DNA from: JAPPLB01 sp965208945
Lineage (GTDB): Bacteria > Acidobacteriota > Terriglobia > Bryobacterales > UBA6623
DNA length: 64,000 bases
Direction: 5' to 3'
Assembly (NCBI GenBank): GCA_965208945.1
Contig: OZ242366.1
Location: 3,658,001-3,722,000 of the forward strand
The position numbers and the translations under genes were made by a program. The notes beneath the pieces were generated by a model. That model searched no databases and was not told the origin of the DNA. It saw only the letters and a program-made list of their open reading frames with translations. How positions within the stretch are numbered: position 1 is the first letter of the stretch; each line of letters starts with the position of its first letter. Of the stretch, positions 42,867 through 52,863 are shown piece after piece.

Positions 42867-44672
42867 ATGGACCCCTCCCACATCCGTAATTTCTGCATCA
42901 TTGCGCATATCGATCATGGCAAGTCGACGTTGGCCGACCGCCTGCTCGAGTTGACCGGCGCTTTGACCGCCCGGGAAATGAAGGCGCAGGTCCTCGACAG
43001 CATGGACCTGGAGCGGGAACGCGGCATCACGATCAAGGCGCAGGCCGTCCGGCTTGAGTACGAGGCCGAAAACGGCGAGCGCTATCAACTGAATCTGATC
43101 GACACGCCCGGTCATGTTGACTTCTCCTACGAAGTCTCACGAAGCTTGGCGTCGTGCGAAGGAGCGTTGCTTGTCGTCGATGCTGCCCAAGGGGTAGAGG
43201 CCCAGACACTGGCCAACACTTACCTGGCACTCGACCACGGCCTAGAAATCATACCGGTGGTCAACAAGATTGACCTGCCCGCGGCGGAACCCGAGCGGGT
43301 GTGCGAGGAGATTGAATCGACGATCGGGCTCGACGCTTCCGGCGCGCTCCTCGTCAGTGCGAAATCGGGCCAAGGCGTCCCAGGCATTCTCGAAGCCATC
43401 GTCCATCGCATACCGCCGCCTCAAGGCGCCCCGGACGGTCCCACCAGGGCTTTGCTGTTCGACTCCTGGTATGACACCTACCGTGGAGTCGTCATGCTCG
43501 TCCGTATGATCGACGGGTCATTGCGCAAGGGCATGACGATTCGCATGTGGTCGACCGGCCAGGCTTTCACCGTAGAGGAAGTTGGTTTTCGCACGCCGAA
43601 GGCGCAGGTGAGTCCATCGCTGAGTTGTGGCGAGGCTGGTTGGGTTGTCGCGAACATCAAGGAAGTCATGGAGACCAAGGTCGGCGACACGATTTACGAC
43701 GCCGCCAACCCTCCGTCCGAGTCGTTGCCGGGCTTTCAGGAGTCTCGGCCGATGGTTTTCGCCGGGCTCTATTCCGTGGAATCCCATGCGCACGCCGCTC
43801 TACGTGAGGCGCTGCTGAAGCTGCAGCTCAACGACCGCTCGTTCCAGTTCGAGCCGGAAAGCTCCGATGCGCTCGGGTTCGGTTTCCGGGCCAGTTTTCT
43901 TGGGCTGCTGCATCTGGAAATCGTGCAAGAACGGCTGGAGCGGGAGTTTGGTCTCGATCTCATCACAACGGCCCCGGGGGTCCGGTATCGCATCCGCAAG
44001 ACCGACGGTGAAACCGTTGAGGTCGACAACCCCAGCCGTTGGCCGAACACCCCGGACATCGATCATGTCGAGGAGCCTGTGTTCACCGTCACGGTCATCA
44101 CTCCGGATGACTATCTGGGCGGCATACTGAAACTGCTCGAAGACAAGCGCGGCGTCCAGAAGGGTTTCGAGTACGTTGCGAGCAATCGGGTTGTGTTGAC
44201 CTACGAAGTTCCGCTGAACGAGATCGTGCTGGATTTCTACGATCGGCTCAAGACAGCCTCCCGGGGCTACGCCTCGGTCGATTATCATTTCGCGGCCTAT
44301 CGTGAGTCTCCGATGGTCAAGCTCGATGTTCTTGTCGCGGGCGACCCGGTGGATGTCCTCTCGATCATCGTGCACAAAGATGCGGCGCACGAGCGCGGCA
44401 AGGCGCTGATCGAAAAGATGCGCAAGCTCATTCCCCGTCAGATGTTCGAGGTCGCCCTGCAGGCGGCCATCGGCAACAAGATCGTTGCCCGGAATAACAT
44501 TGCTGCGTTGCGCAAGAACGTCCTGGCGAAGTGCTACGGGGGAGACATTACACGGAAACGCAAGCTCATTGAAAAACAACGGGAAGGCAAACGTCGCATG
44601 AAGAGAGTGGGCAAAGTGGATATTCCCCAGGAGGCGTTCTTGGCCGTTTTGAGTGTCGGTGAGGAGGCCTGA
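42867..44672 (+). CDS. lepA: elongation factor 4
   Basis: LepA/EF4 is a ribosome-associated GTPase that promotes back-translocation. The 601-residue protein has G1 AHIDHGKST, switch II DTPGHVDFSYEV, NKIDLP and SAKSGQG, then domains II-V ending with the EF4-specific C-terminus (GNKIVARNNIAALRKNV, CYGGDITRKRKLIEKQREGK). ATG at 42867 gives the normal N-terminus; the longer frame to 42849 is not favoured. Confidence 0.97.
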   Translation: MDPSHIRNFCIIAHIDHGKSTLADRLLELTGALTAREMKAQVLDSMDLERERGITIKAQAVRLEYEAENGERYQLNLIDTPGHVDFSYEVSRSLASCEGALLVVDAAQGVEAQTLANTYLALDHGLEIIPVVNKIDLPAAEPERVCEEIESTIGLDASGALLVSAKSGQGVPGILEAIVHRIPPPQGAPDGPTRALLFDSWYDTYRGVVMLVRMIDGSLRKGMTIRMWSTGQAFTVEEVGFRTPKAQVSPSLSCGEAGWVVANIKEVMETKVGDTIYDAANPPSESLPGFQESRPMVFAGLYSVESHAHAALREALLKLQLNDRSFQFEPESSDALGFGFRASFLGLLHLEIVQERLEREFGLDLITTAPGVRYRIRKTDGETVEVDNPSRWPNTPDIDHVEEPVFTVTVITPDDYLGGILKLLEDKRGVQKGFEYVASNRVVLTYEVPLNEIVLDFYDRLKTASRGYASVDYHFAAYRESPMVKLDVLVAGDPVDVLSIIVHKDAAHERGKALIEKMRKLIPRQMFEVALQAAIGNKIVARNNIAALRKNVLAKCYGGDITRKRKLIEKQREGKRRMKRVGKVDIPQEAFLAVLSVGEEA

Positions 44673-44712
44673 AACCCGTTCCTGCAAGCTTCCTGAGCAA
44701 GGCTCCAATCCG

Positions 44713-44743
44713 TTGACAATCCGCCTGGTGCTTGCGGCATAAT
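44713..44743 (+). promoter_or_regulatory. promoter of the ABC operon
   Basis: TTGACA at 44713-44718 is followed after 19 bp by CATAAT at 44738-44743 (five of six consensus bases). It lies 90 bp before the ABC ATPase gene and would drive the operon that runs to 49599. Confidence 0.55.
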
Positions 44744-44833
44744 AAAGTTTACTGATAATGTTCAGGTTTCTCTAAGCAACCGTTGTCGAAGTAAACCTCC
44801 ATTTTCGGCGTTCGCCGGATCACCTGTTGAGCA

Positions 44834-45931
44834 ATGATCAAAGTTGAGCGTTTGACCAAGCGGTACGGTCCGACTTTGGCCGTCAAGGACATCACCTTTG
44901 AGGTCGCAAAAGGTGAAATTGTCGGCTTCCTAGGACCGAACGGAGCCGGCAAGACCACCACGATGCGCATCCTGACCGGGTTCTTGCCGCCCACATCGGG
45001 TACAGCGAGCGTGGCGGGCCACGACGTGCTGGAGGAGCCCCTGGAGGTGAAGAAGCACATCGGTTACCTGCCCGAGGCTCCGCCTGTCTATCCCGAAATG
45101 TCAGTCGAGGGCTACCTCGATTTCGTCGGCCGGCTTAAGGGCATTCCCAGCGGAGAAGTGAATGAACGCCTCGATGGCGTCGTCGAAGGGTGTGCGTTGG
45201 GAGAGGTTCGCCAAAAGCTGATCGGACAGTTGTCCAAGGGCTACCGCCAGCGAGTCGGCTTGGCGCAGGCCCTGATTCACGACCCCGATGTTCTGATCTT
45301 CGACGAGCCCACCGCCGGACTGGACCCCAAGCAGATCGCGGAAGTCCGGCAGCTCATTCACGACCTCAGCGGCGAGCACACGATCATCCTGAGCACGCAC
45401 ATCCTGTCGGAAGTGCAGAGCATCGCGAGCCGCATCATCATCATCAATGACGGCAAGCTTGAAGCCAGCGATACGCCGGAGAACTTGATGGCGCGCATGC
45501 GGGGTCATGAGTCTTTGCTTATCGAGATCGACGGTCCGCCCGAGGACGTTGAGGAACGCCTCTTGGCGGTCGAAGGAGTCAACGGCGTGAGCCGCAAGAA
45601 CGGACATGGCGGCCGCACGAGTTGGTCCGTCGAGACCAGCAAGGATGCCGTCATCCGAAGTGAGCTGGCCCGGGTGGTGGTGGAATCCGGCTGGGGTCTC
45701 TATGAGATCCGCCCGGTCGGTATGAGCCTCGAGGATATCTTCCTCAAGCTGACGGCGTCGGAGGACGCCGCCGAGGCTACCGCACAGGATGAACCGGCTG
45801 CTGAAGCCGGCGCCGATTCGCCGGACGAAACCGTGGAGCCGATCGTTTCCGAAGACGCGGCTTTGCCGGAAGAGTCGCCGCCCGAAGAGGAGGAAGAATC
45901 TTCGAAACAGGAAGGAGCCGCCGCATCATGA
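44834..45931 (+). CDS. ABC-2-type ATPase, GldA-like
   Basis: The ATP-binding subunit has 365 residues. Walker A is GPNGAGKTT at 34-42, the signature is LSKGYRQRVGLAQAL, Walker B is LIFDEPTAGLDP, and the H-loop is STHILSEV. The N-terminal 300 residues match GldA/CcmA-like ATPases. The last 60 residues are Glu- and Asp-rich and look disordered. It overlaps the permease gene by four bases. With the next three genes it forms a Gld-like exporter. Confidence 0.92.
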   Translation: MIKVERLTKRYGPTLAVKDITFEVAKGEIVGFLGPNGAGKTTTMRILTGFLPPTSGTASVAGHDVLEEPLEVKKHIGYLPEAPPVYPEMSVEGYLDFVGRLKGIPSGEVNERLDGVVEGCALGEVRQKLIGQLSKGYRQRVGLAQALIHDPDVLIFDEPTAGLDPKQIAEVRQLIHDLSGEHTIILSTHILSEVQSIASRIIIINDGKLEASDTPENLMARMRGHESLLIEIDGPPEDVEERLLAVEGVNGVSRKNGHGGRTSWSVETSKDAVIRSELARVVVESGWGLYEIRPVGMSLEDIFLKLTASEDAAEATAQDEPAAEAGADSPDETVEPIVSEDAALPEESPPEEEEESSKQEGAAAS

Positions 45932-46695
45932 GAAACGTTTGGACGATCGCGAGCCGCGAACTGAGGAGCTACTTCTCTTCACCGATCGCCTATATCCTTC
46001 TCGCGATGTTTTCGATCATCTTCGGCTATTTCTTCTTCAGCGCGGTCGCGATATTCGTGGACTTTTCGAGCCGCGGCCAGATGGGCATGCAGATGCCCCC
46101 GATGAACGTGGACCAGTTCATCATCCAGCCGACGCTCGGCAACTTCAGCATCATTCTGCTTTTCCTCTCGCCGATGATCACGATGCGGCTGTTCGCTGAA
46201 GAGAAGCGGAGCGGCACGATCGAGCTGCTGCTCACGTCGCCGGTACGCGACTTCGAGATCATCTTCGGCAAGTGGTTTGCCGCCGTGCTGCTGTTTGCCT
46301 GCATGTTGGCGATTTCGATGCTGAACCTGGCGGTGATCTTCCTGCTCAGCACACCGGATTGGCGGGCTCTTCTTGTCGGCTACCTGGGCCTGTTGCTGAT
46401 GGGTGGAACGTTCCTCGCGATCGGTGCGTTCATCTCGACCTTGACGAAGAATCAGATCGTTGCCGGCGCCTTGACTTTCGGCGCGTTCCTGCTGCTGTGG
46501 GTTCTGGACTGGGTCAACGCCTATAGCACCTCGACGATCGGCCAGGTGTGTCAATACATCGCGATCACGCCGCACTTCGAGCAGTTCTCGAAGGGAGTGA
46601 TCGAGCTGAAGGATACGGTCTACTACTTGAGCGCCATTGGGCTTGGTCTCTTTCTGAGCAAGCGCTCGCTGGAATCACTGCGCTGGCGCGCATGA
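45928..46695 (+). CDS. ABC-2 permease, GldF-like
   Basis: The permease (255 residues) has six membrane helices and begins RNVWTIASRELRSYFSSPIAYI, typical of GldF-type ABC-2 permeases (here cut to RELRSYFSSPIAYI). EEKRSGTIELLLTSPVRDFEI is the coupling-helix region. It overlaps neighbours on both sides by four bases (ATGA junctions), indicating tight translational coupling in the operon. Confidence 0.9.
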   Translation: MRNVWTIASRELRSYFSSPIAYILLAMFSIIFGYFFFSAVAIFVDFSSRGQMGMQMPPMNVDQFIIQPTLGNFSIILLFLSPMITMRLFAEEKRSGTIELLLTSPVRDFEIIFGKWFAAVLLFACMLAISMLNLAVIFLLSTPDWRALLVGYLGLLLMGGTFLAIGAFISTLTKNQIVAGALTFGAFLLLWVLDWVNAYSTSTIGQVCQYIAITPHFEQFSKGVIELKDTVYYLSAIGLGLFLSKRSLESLRWRA

Positions 46696-48152
46696 AGCGG
46701 GAGGTGGTCCGAAAGATGGTTTGGGATTGGGTCAAGACAAGACAGACGAAATACGGGGCGTACTCGGCCGTATATGTCCTCGTCACGATTGCGATTCTGG
46801 TAGCGGCGAACTACCTTGCGAACCGCTACAACGAGACTTTCGACGCGACCAGGAACAAGCTCTACAGCCTGTCCGATCAGACGGAGAAGATCCTTGACAA
46901 CCTTGATCGTGACCTCACGATCTACTACTTCGACCGCAGTACGGACTTCGGCGCGGCCCGTTCGTCGCTCGTGCGATACGAGAATGCTTCCAGCCGCGTA
47001 TCGGTCGATTACATCGATCCGGATAGCAAACCTGAAATGGCGCAACTGATGAACATCCGTACCTACGGCACGGTGCTCGTCGAGGTCGGAGGCAACCGAG
47101 AGGAAGCTTCTTCCAGTGAGGAAGAGGACGTCACGAACGCCATCATCAAAGTGCTTAAGGGAGAGGACAAGAACGCCTGTATTCTCACGGGACATGGTGA
47201 AGCGGATACGGATGACACCGATCGCGACGGATTTTCGGGCGCCCAGCAGGCGATACAGGACGCGAACTACGAAACGCAGGTAGTGTCGTTGCAGCAGGAA
47301 GTTGAAGTCCCTTCCGATTGCACTCTGGTGATTCTTCCCGGTCCCGAGGCGGACTATCTTCCGCCCGCGGTCGAAACCCTCAAGCGTTACGTCGAGGGCG
47401 GTGGCCGCGCGCTCATCATGATCGATCCCGACAACAGCCCCGCGCTGACCGGGATGGTCGCCGGCTGGGGCATCCGTGTCCGTGACGAAACCGTGGTCGA
47501 TTTCTCGCCGGTCGGGCAGTTCTTCGGCATGGGGCCATTGTCCCCGTTGGTTGCTGACTATGAGGACCATCCGATTACCGACGTCATGGGTAACACGGCG
47601 AGCTTCTTCCCGATGTCCCGCGGTGTCGACGCGGGCGACGCCGTATCAGTCTGGAATGTCGAGGAGCTCTTCAGCACTACGGCGGGGGCTTTCGCTACGG
47701 CCGAGTTGAAAGTGGAAGACGGAGAGTTGATCCGGAACCCGGCCACGGAACGAGAAGGGCCCATTACGCTTGCCGTTGCGGCGACCCATGATGTGCCGTC
47801 GGATACAACTGGCTCCGAAGAATCCTCCGGTGACAATGAGGCGGATGTGGAAGACATCGGAAGCGCGCCAGACGAAACAGATGAGAAAGAATCGAGAGTA
47901 GTGGTCGTCGGGTCCTCTCGGTTCGCCCGCAATTACGCTTTGAGCCGTGGCGGGAACCTCGACCTGTTGCTCAATATGATGAACTGGCTGAGTTCCGATG
48001 AGGACTTGATTTCCATCCGTCCCAAAGACCCCGAGAATACGCCGCTGGACCTCTCGCAGGCGCAGGTATCGCGCCTGTTCTGGATCAATGTCATCGGGTT
48101 GCCGCTCGTGATTGTGATCTTCGGTGTCCGCGTGTGGTGGATGCGTCGCTGA
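46692..48152 (+). CDS. GldG-like ABC auxiliary protein
   Basis: This 486-residue protein has an N-terminal membrane helix (about 24-42), a large periplasmic region with the DUF7088/GldG-type block RYNETFDATRNKLYSLSDQT, an IFT52-like central domain (ACILTGHGEAD, YVEGGGRALIMIDPDN), and a C-terminal helix (INVIGLPLVIVIFGVRVWW). ATG at 46692 overlaps the permease stop; a longer frame to 46548 is rejected. GldG proteins assist the GldA/F exporter. The acidic stretch near 350-410 is low-complexity. Confidence 0.87.
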   Translation: MKREVVRKMVWDWVKTRQTKYGAYSAVYVLVTIAILVAANYLANRYNETFDATRNKLYSLSDQTEKILDNLDRDLTIYYFDRSTDFGAARSSLVRYENASSRVSVDYIDPDSKPEMAQLMNIRTYGTVLVEVGGNREEASSSEEEDVTNAIIKVLKGEDKNACILTGHGEADTDDTDRDGFSGAQQAIQDANYETQVVSLQQEVEVPSDCTLVILPGPEADYLPPAVETLKRYVEGGGRALIMIDPDNSPALTGMVAGWGIRVRDETVVDFSPVGQFFGMGPLSPLVADYEDHPITDVMGNTASFFPMSRGVDAGDAVSVWNVEELFSTTAGAFATAELKVEDGELIRNPATEREGPITLAVAATHDVPSDTTGSEESSGDNEADVEDIGSAPDETDEKESRVVVVGSSRFARNYALSRGGNLDLLLNMMNWLSSDEDLISIRPKDPENTPLDLSQAQVSRLFWINVIGLPLVIVIFGVRVWWMRR

Positions 48153-48210
48153 CCCGCGCGATCACCGGCTCGACCTTCTTCCCGTCAAAGATGAGCAGGG
48201 AGGCTAGACC

Positions 48211-49599
48211 ATGAAACCCATGAGGCTTCTGATCGCCGCAGGCATTCTTGCCGTGCTTGGAGGGCTGGTCTATTGGAGTGAAGAGAACCCGCCGGTATCC
48301 GACGACGAAAGAACGCCCGTCGTCGATCTCGAGACGGACGATATCCGGGCGCTCACGGTGGAGCGTCCTGGGCACGACACGATCATGGTTGTGCGAAGTG
48401 AAGATGACGAGTGGAAGTTCGCCCCGCCGCTTACGATCCCCGTTAACGAATCGTCGATCAACCTGTTGCTGAATAATCTCACCCCGATGAATTCCGACCG
48501 CGTTGTCGAGGAGGAGGTCGCCGACTGGCGTCCCTATGGTGTCGATGGCGATGACTGGTCGCTGCGAGTCGACGTGACGGCCAAGAAAGAGGACCAGGAG
48601 GAAGAGACCTACCAGGTGATTTTTGGCGACGAGACACCGACCGGCTCGGGGGTTTTTGTGCGCCTCGATGGCGATCCTCGCTTGTTTACGGTTTTTAGCT
48701 ACATCAAGAGCGGCTTCGAGAAGGAAATCTTCGACCTCAGAGAGAAGAAGCTGCTGAAGGTCGACCAGGACAGGGTTTCTCGCGTTACCGTCAACGTTGG
48801 CGCGCGGTCGATCGAGTTCGGCAAGAGCGGAGACTCGAATTGGCAGATCCTCAAACCGATGCCTCTCCGGGCCGACAATTTCAGCGTGGGCGATTTGGCT
48901 CGCTCGGCCTACAACGCCGAGATGGTTTCGGTCCTCGAAGAAGGCGGGCCTGGCGGTAAGTATTCATTCAGGCGGCCGTTCGCCGCGGTCGAGGTCATCG
49001 ACGAGGCGGGCGCGCATACTTTGACCATCGCGAAGGATGCCGACGACAAGTACTACGCCAAGAGCAGCGACCTTGAGGGCGTGTACGAAGTCTCGTCAAC
49101 GCTCCCGGAGGCGCTCGACAAGCCTCTGGAGGACTTTCGCAACAAGAAGCTCTTCGACTTCGGCTTCGTGGATCCGGAGGCCGTCCAACTGCGCGACAAC
49201 GATACGAGTCTGACGATCGCCAAACAAGAGGACAAGTGGGTCCTCGCTTCCGACGAGGATCGGGAGCTGGACGCCGAGAAAGTCCAGACCATGCTCGATG
49301 CCCTGCGGGGACTTTCCGTCAAGGAGTTCACTTCCGATGAGTCGGCCGACCAGGCGAAGTTCGGTCTTGAGGCCCCAACGATCGAGACTGAGGTGGTGCA
49401 GGCGAGCGGCGGCGGCACAGAGCAAGTCGTGATCAGTGATCCCTCCTCCGATCAGGTCTACGCTGCGATCCCGGGCCAAGCAAGCACCTATGAGATCGAG
49501 AAGGGTGATATCGAGGAACTGCGGACCAGCATCTCCGACCTCGCAAAGCCGGACGAGGAAGAAGAGGATGAGAGCGAGGGCGACGAGTCGGAATCATAG
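48211..49599 (+). CDS. DUF4340 protein of the ABC operon
   Basis: DUF4340 proteins are periplasmic, membrane-anchored partners of Gld-like exporters in many non-gliding bacteria. The 462-residue protein has an N-terminal anchor (LLIAAGILAVLGGLVYW), three repeated beta-rich segments of DUF4340 type (KKLLKVDQDRVSRVTVN, NKKLFDFGFVDPEAVQL), and an acidic C-terminal tail. It starts 58 bp after the gldG-like stop. Confidence 0.85.
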   Translation: MKPMRLLIAAGILAVLGGLVYWSEENPPVSDDERTPVVDLETDDIRALTVERPGHDTIMVVRSEDDEWKFAPPLTIPVNESSINLLLNNLTPMNSDRVVEEEVADWRPYGVDGDDWSLRVDVTAKKEDQEEETYQVIFGDETPTGSGVFVRLDGDPRLFTVFSYIKSGFEKEIFDLREKKLLKVDQDRVSRVTVNVGARSIEFGKSGDSNWQILKPMPLRADNFSVGDLARSAYNAEMVSVLEEGGPGGKYSFRRPFAAVEVIDEAGAHTLTIAKDADDKYYAKSSDLEGVYEVSSTLPEALDKPLEDFRNKKLFDFGFVDPEAVQLRDNDTSLTIAKQEDKWVLASDEDRELDAEKVQTMLDALRGLSVKEFTSDESADQAKFGLEAPTIETEVVQASGGGTEQVVISDPSSDQVYAAIPGQASTYEIEKGDIEELRTSISDLAKPDEEEEDESEGDESES

Positions 49600-49623
49600 C
49601 CCGCAGGTTCGCTCTTAGCGGGC
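49599..49623. terminator. possible bidirectional terminator
   Basis: GCCCGC at 49599 and GCGGGC at 49618 form a six-base stem with a 13-base loop between the convergent DUF4340 and TolC stops. No U tract follows, so it is a weak candidate. Confidence 0.3.
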
Positions 49624-51585
49624 AATGGTTCGGCGAACGTCCAATAGCGCCGCCTGCGAATCCGGAGGAATTGGGTCTGCGTTCTTGGATACGCGGCCGT
49701 CGTAAGCCTCATCGATTGAGATATTGCTCTTCTCCAGAGTCTGGCCGGTCGATAGATCCAGGCTGATCTTGGCCTTGATGTAGTTGTTCTGGGACCGAAT
49801 CTCGTCCGTTCGCGAGAAGGCCAGGTCCCGCTGAACCTGCACGATCTCGAAAATCGTTGAAGCTCCAAGATTGAACTTCTTCTGCTCGGCTTCGAGGGTC
49901 TTCTCTTGCAGGACTCGGGACTTCCGGGCCGCTTCGTACTGCGCCCTTGCTTGACGCACGCCGATCACCGCGTCCTGAACTTCGCGGCGAATCGTGTTCT
50001 CTGACTGCCGCAGGCGAATCTCGGCTTGGCGCTTCTCGAGTAGAGACGCGGCCAGGTCCGCTTGTGCCTGGCGGTTCTTGAGGGGAATGCGCAGTTGGAC
50101 GCCGATCTGATAATCGGGGAAGTTCCTGCGGAACACCTGCCCCAGGCTTGTGCCCAATCCACCGAGAAAATACTCCGTGGGCGTGACGAGCGTCTGCCCG
50201 GGGAACGGCAGGAAAAGGTTGTTCACCTCCCCCGCGAGACCGTTGTTCGTGAGGTCTCCGACCAGGTTCACTTGGGGTTTCAGCGAGTTGCGCACACCCT
50301 TGAGGTTGATGTCGCGATTGGTCAATTGCACCCGGCTGCGCAGGATTTCCGGCCGCGCCTTGAGCGCAAGGTTCATCAGGTCCTGAATCGGCTGCACGGT
50401 TTCCGTGGCGGGTACTTCGATGCGGTCCGTCGGAACGATCTCGGCTTCCAGGACGGAAGGGCTTTGCAGACCATTCTTGCTGATCGCGTTCTTGAGCACG
50501 TTCTCCTGCTGCTGAACATTGGTGATGGCAGCCGTCAGGTTCTGCTGTGCGGTGGCGACCTCGGCTTCGGCGCGAACGATCTCGATCGGCGCCAACGTGC
50601 CGATCTCGACCCGGCGCTTGTTGTCCTGATAGAGTTTCTCCGCCCTCCGAAGGTCCTCTTGCCGACCTTGCACGTCCGCGATGAACGTGACCAGGTCCCA
50701 GTAAAGGTTCTGTACCTGGGCCACCGTTGCAATTACCTGCTGTTTGAAGGCCAGGTCCGATATCTCCTGGTTGTTCTTGGCGACACGAATGATTCGCGAG
50801 TTCAGACTCCGGCCGAAGCCCTGAATCAGCGGTTGCGTCACGGTCAGGCTGATATTGCTCGCAAGGTTGGGGTTGAAGTTGCTCCGGAGGCTGTTGGTGA
50901 TGCTACGGCGATTGTTCCATCCCAGCGAAGCCGTAGCACCGCTGAGAAAACCCTTGCGCATAGTGATGTTCGAGTTGCTCACCTCTCTGATGAACGTGTT
51001 CGTGCCGGTGATGAAATCGGTGGTCTGAGGATTGCTGAAATGCCCCCAATCGATACCGGCGGTGATCCGCGGGTCGAGGTTCGGCAGCGCGGTGCCGAAG
51101 AACGTGCTTGCGTCGCCGACGCCGGCCGCTCCTTGCCCGCCGCCGCCTGCCCGATCGTCGATGCCCGTGACGTCACCTCCCCGTCCGCCAACGCCCCCTG
51201 CGGCGGATTGGCCTGTCGACAGCGTGCTGATCTGAGTCTGAACGCCACGCAGTTGCCCTCCCGAATGGGCTCGCAGCACATCCGCATCCGCCTTGAGAGG
51301 TTCGTACCGCGCGTAGACGATATCCAGGTTGTTCTCGACCGCAAGAGCAATCGCGTCCGCCAGAGAAAGATATATCTTTCCGCCCCGCATCAATTGGTCA
51401 AGGCGCGGAGAATTCGCAAAATCCACCGGAGCCGGTTCGGGCACCTTGTACACGTTCGTGAGGCTCCAACGGTTGCCGAACGTGCTGTAATCGACGGGTT
51501 GCCCCGGCGGCGGCCCTTGCGCCCATGCAGGCAGCGCAAGACATGTTGTCAGAATGAAGACAAGAGATCTCTGTATCGGTTTCAT
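49615..51585 (-). CDS. TolC-family outer-membrane protein
   Basis: This outer-membrane efflux protein of 656 residues is longer than E. coli TolC. From ATG at 51585 it begins with a signal peptide (SLVFILTTCLALPAWAQ). Two OEP repeats follow: LADAIALAVENNLDIVYARYEP, and later EIPLK-type RIPLKNRQAQADLA with long coiled-coil segments. A Gly/Ala-rich insert at about 105-150 is not typical. It would form an exit duct with an inner-membrane pump; no periplasmic adaptor gene is next to it. Confidence 0.88.
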   Translation of the reverse strand: MKPIQRSLVFILTTCLALPAWAQGPPPGQPVDYSTFGNRWSLTNVYKVPEPAPVDFANSPRLDQLMRGGKIYLSLADAIALAVENNLDIVYARYEPLKADADVLRAHSGGQLRGVQTQISTLSTGQSAAGGVGGRGGDVTGIDDRAGGGGQGAAGVGDASTFFGTALPNLDPRITAGIDWGHFSNPQTTDFITGTNTFIREVSNSNITMRKGFLSGATASLGWNNRRSITNSLRSNFNPNLASNISLTVTQPLIQGFGRSLNSRIIRVAKNNQEISDLAFKQQVIATVAQVQNLYWDLVTFIADVQGRQEDLRRAEKLYQDNKRRVEIGTLAPIEIVRAEAEVATAQQNLTAAITNVQQQENVLKNAISKNGLQSPSVLEAEIVPTDRIEVPATETVQPIQDLMNLALKARPEILRSRVQLTNRDINLKGVRNSLKPQVNLVGDLTNNGLAGEVNNLFLPFPGQTLVTPTEYFLGGLGTSLGQVFRRNFPDYQIGVQLRIPLKNRQAQADLAASLLEKRQAEIRLRQSENTIRREVQDAVIGVRQARAQYEAARKSRVLQEKTLEAEQKKFNLGASTIFEIVQVQRDLAFSRTDEIRSQNNYIKAKISLDLSTGQTLEKSNISIDEAYDGRVSKNADPIPPDSQAALLDVRRTIAR

Positions 51586-51853
51586 CACGGATTCTCCGAG
51601 ACTGCAAGCGGACTCCAACCCGAGCGGATGCGATCAAACTGGGTTCGGCCGGCTCCGTTCTGCGAGTACGCTGTCGTTGCTGTAGCTTGTGGTGGGGTAA
51701 CCCTGCAGAAGGTTTGCAGGCATGGGTGGCGGAAGTTCTTTGTTATCCTAACACTGCGCTGATTCGCTGACAATGGCCACCCTATTAGAGACGCCTTCGG
51801 AGCCCGAAAGGTTAGCGGTTGCCCGTGACGCTCTACACTTCCTCTGATTTCGG

Positions 51854-52696
51854 ATGCGCCATTTGAAAGCGACTCTCGCCTACGATGGTACGGACTTCCA
51901 CGGCTGGCAGATCCAGCCTAATCGCTCCACCGTTCAAGGCGTCCTGAAGGACGCGCTCGCCGAGATCGAAGGTGTCCCTGTCGATGTGCAGGGCGCCGGC
52001 CGGACCGACGCTGGTGTTCATGCGCTGGGCCAAGTTGCTTCGTTCGCGCTCGCCAACCCCATTCCCACCGGCAATCTCCTCAGAGCGATGAACCGCTTGC
52101 TCCCGGAAGCGGTGCGGGTTGTCTCGCTCGAACAGGCATCCCGGGAGTTCCACGCCCGCCACTCGGCCAGCGGCAAACTCTACGAGTATCGGGTCTGGCG
52201 GGACGCTATCTGCCCGCCCTTCGTTGCCCGCTACGTTTACCATCATCCTTACCCGCTTGACGAGGCGGAGATGTGCAAGGCCGCTGAGCGATTTGTCGGG
52301 AGGCATGACTTCCGATCGCTCGCCGCGTCGGGTGGCGACGAAGCTGCATCGCCGGTACGAACGATCTTCTCTTCCGTGCTGAGCCGCGACGGCGAACGGC
52401 TGATCTATCATGTCCGAGGGGATGGATTCCTTTATCGCATGGTCCGGAACATCGTCGGCACGCTGCTCGACGTAGGCCGCTGCCGGCTCAAAGCCGACGA
52501 TGTCTCTGCTATTCTCGACAATAAGCGAAGATCGGCGGCTGGCGCCACGGCCCCGGCGAAAGGGCTCTGTCTGGTCCGCGTAGAATACCCGGAATCCACA
52601 GAGAACCGCCTGGAGTCTCGAACAGTCCGTGGTGAAGCCCCGCGCAGCACCGAGAGTGGCCCGCATAGCACCGTGAACGGTGCTGCGTCCGGCTGA
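51854..52696 (+). CDS. truA: tRNA pseudouridine 38-40 synthase
   Basis: TruA makes pseudouridine at positions 38-40 of tRNA anticodon stems. The 280-residue protein has AYDGTDFHGWQIQP, the catalytic GAGRTDAGVHA (Asp59 region), LYEYRVWRD and GDGFLYRMVRNIVGTLLDVG. The last 35 residues (ESRTVRGEAPRSTESG...) are extra and low-complexity, read from DNA near a family B end. Confidence 0.94.
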   Translation: MRHLKATLAYDGTDFHGWQIQPNRSTVQGVLKDALAEIEGVPVDVQGAGRTDAGVHALGQVASFALANPIPTGNLLRAMNRLLPEAVRVVSLEQASREFHARHSASGKLYEYRVWRDAICPPFVARYVYHHPYPLDEAEMCKAAERFVGRHDFRSLAASGGDEAASPVRTIFSSVLSRDGERLIYHVRGDGFLYRMVRNIVGTLLDVGRCRLKADDVSAILDNKRRSAAGATAPAKGLCLVRVEYPESTENRLESRTVRGEAPRSTESGPHSTVNGAASG

Positions 52697-52783
52697 CAAA
52701 GGTGCGACCATGGAGCATATTGAACATATTCGACCGGGAAGCAACGCAGTTCAGCCGGGGTGCATCGCCGCTTGAATGTACCC

Positions 52784-52805
52784 GGGCTTTTGCCACGGGC
52801 TGTTA
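52784..52805 (+). repeat. solo family B terminal repeat
   Basis: GGGCTTTTGCCACGGGCTGTTA matches the inward-reading end of family B (compare CTTTTGACACGGGCTGTTA, the reverse of the left end of B1). No other part of the element is recognisable nearby, so it is a relic of a deleted copy. Confidence 0.5.
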
Positions 52806-52863
52806 AATCCGATCTGATTTGCTAAACTGGCGCCGACCTGTGACGGAGGCGCATCACACAACC

